Assembly (NCBI RefSeq): GCF_000422805.1 | Contig: NZ_KE383922.1 | Coordinates: 223,984-287,983, forward strand | Length of the DNA stretch: 64,000 nt | From: Nocardioides halotolerans DSM 19273 | GTDB lineage: Bacteria; Actinomycetota; Actinomycetes; Propionibacteriales; Nocardioidaceae | Reading direction: 5' to 3' | Part shown: positions 63,016 to 64,000 of the stretch, piece after piece | How positions within the stretch are numbered: position 1 is the first letter of the stretch | Layout of the letters: each line of letters begins with the position of its first letter | Notes under the pieces: model-generated | Seen by the model: only the letters and a program-made list of their open reading frames with translations | What the model was told of the DNA's origin: nothing | The model's database searches: none | Position numbers and translations under genes: made by a program

Positions 63016-64000
63016 TCCGCACCCATGACGCCGGGAGCCTGCGTGCCGAGGACGCCGGCCAGACCGTGACGCTCGCCGGCTGGGTGGCCAACCGGCGCGA
63101 CCACGGCGGCGTCGCGTTCATCGACCTGCGCGAGGCGAGCGGCGTCGTCCAGGTGGTCATCCGCGACGAGGCCGTCGCCCACCAGCTCCGGGCGGAGTAC
63201 TGCCTGAAGGTCACCGGCGAGGTGACGCTGCGCAAGGAGGGCAACCAGAACCCCAACCTCGCGACCGGCGACGTCGAGGTCGTCGCGAGCGAGGTCGAGG
63301 TGCTCAACGCCTCTGCGCCGCTCCCGTTCCCGATCTCCGACGCTGCGTCGTCGGGCGGCGAGGTGGGGGAGGAGGCACGGCTGAAGTACCGCTACCTCGA
63401 CCTGCGCCGCACGGCCCCCAACCAGGCCCTCCGCCTGCGCAGCAAGGTCAACAAGGCGGCCCGCGACGTGCTCGACGACCACGGGTTCGTCGAGGTCGAG
63501 ACGCCGACGCTGACGCGGTCGACGCCGGAGGGCGCCCGCGACTTCCTGGTGCCCGCCCGGCTCCGCCCGGGCAGCTGGTACGCCCTGCCGCAGAGCCCCC
63601 AGCTGTTCAAGCAGCTCCTGATGGTGGCCGGCATGGAGCGCTACTACCAGATCGCGCGCTGCTACCGCGACGAGGACTTCCGCGCCGACCGGCAGCCGGA
63701 GTTCACCCAGCTCGACATCGAGATGAGCTTCGTCGACCAGGACGACGTCCTCGCCGTGGCCGAGGACGTGCTGGCCGCCGTGTGGGCGCTGGTCGGGCAC
63801 GAGCTGCCGCGACCGCTGCCGCGGATGACGTACGCCGACGCGATGGCCCGCTTCGGCACCGACAAGCCCGACCTGCGGATGGGCCTCGAGCTGGTCGAGT
63901 GCACCGAGTTCTTCAAGGACACGCCGTTCCGGGTGTTCCAGGCGCCGTACGTCGGCGCGGTCGTGATGCCCGGCGGCGCGAGCCAGCCCCGCAAGCAGCT
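63012..64000 (+). CDS. aspS: Aspartyl-tRNA synthetase, N-terminal part (gene runs off the right edge)
   Basis: The first 329 residues are present, with no stop before the window end. The N-terminal OB-fold anticodon domain starts [11 protein letters not shown] and includes [18 protein letters not shown]. The class II core follows, with [13 protein letters not shown] near residue 220 as motif 2. A bacterial-type insertion domain would lie beyond about residue 270. It charges tRNA-Asp. The GTG start overlaps hisS. Confidence 0.96.
   Translation, partial: MIRTHDAGSLRAEDAGQTVTLAGWVANRRDHGGVAFIDLREASGVVQVVIRDEAVAHQLRAEYCLKVTGEVTLRKEGNQNPNLATGDVEVVASEVEVLNASAPLPFPISDAASSGGEVGEEARLKYRYLDLRRTAPNQALRLRSKVNKAARDVLDDHGFVEVETPTLTRSTPEGARDFLVPARLRPGSWYALPQSPQLFKQLLMVAGMERYYQIARCYRDEDFRADRQPEFTQLDIEMSFVDQDDVLAVAEDVLAAVWALVGHELPRPLPRMTYADAMARFGTDKPDLRMGLELVECTEFFKDTPFRVFQAPYVGAVVMPGGASQPRKQ

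Overview
The window is about 70% G+C, with GC-rich third codon positions, frequent GTG starts and many leaderless-looking promoters. Gene content and order point to an actinobacterium of the Propionibacteriales, most likely Nocardioides or a close relative. That assignment is inferred from gene order and style; no 16S rRNA gene is present. No rRNA, CRISPR array or insertion sequence was seen. There are four tRNA genes.

Left part (1-29.5 kb) is accessory and mixed. It opens with a partial HipA-like kinase and a DUF3037 partner. A reverse-strand sulfur operon follows: a 29-aa leader peptide, an attenuator-like hairpin, sulfite/nitrite reductase, two very small coupled ORFs, cysH, and a sirohydrochlorin chelatase that can supply the siroheme. 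Next come glyA, a fasciclin protein, a C4-dicarboxylate transporter, a phosphotransferase, an array of five 83-bp hairpin repeats, an AidB-like acyl-CoA dehydrogenase, a YihY protein and a TrkA-type K+ channel. Further on are a small gene under a LexA-like box, a glycosyltransferase, secreted proteins, an isochorismatase/SnoaL/NCS1-permease/HxlR group, and a lower-GC patch beside a tRNA cluster (a DUF2510-PASTA-Excalibur protein, a NERD protein and a PD-(D/E)XK-like protein). A class IV aminotransferase, a GH16 hydrolase and a DUF6529 membrane protein complete this part.

Right part (29.6-64 kb) follows the conserved actinobacterial backbone thrS - HIT - pgsA - pdxS - pdxT - yebC - ruvCAB - yajC - secD - secF - apt - rel - metallo-hydrolase - hisS - aspS. 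Insertions interrupt it. Between thrS and HIT lie a methyltransferase, a lipoprotein, a 51-bp tandem repeat block, and an AurF-like diiron oxygenase with an FprB-like ferredoxin reductase and a TetR regulator. Between pdxS and pdxT, usually close neighbours, lies a 7.2-kb cell-surface cluster.

The pdxS/pdxT insert is the most interesting system. It has five exported proteins, at least four with SipW-type signal sequences (hydrophobic run, then A-x-W). It also has two ER-type (Ser-His) signal peptidases, one fused to its own apparent substrate domain, and an 863-aa protein made of repeated extracellular beta-sandwich modules. It looks like a dedicated secretion and assembly locus for TasA/camelysin-type surface fibres and an adhesin.

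Regulation visible in sequence includes a cysteine-type leader peptide, a 17-bp palindrome between the -35 and -10 of the oxygenase operon, two LexA-like boxes (one at ruvC), a 12-bp motif shared by the permease and hxlR promoters, and a recurring TANNNT element 6-7 bases upstream of start codons. Several families of palindromic repeats are scattered between genes.
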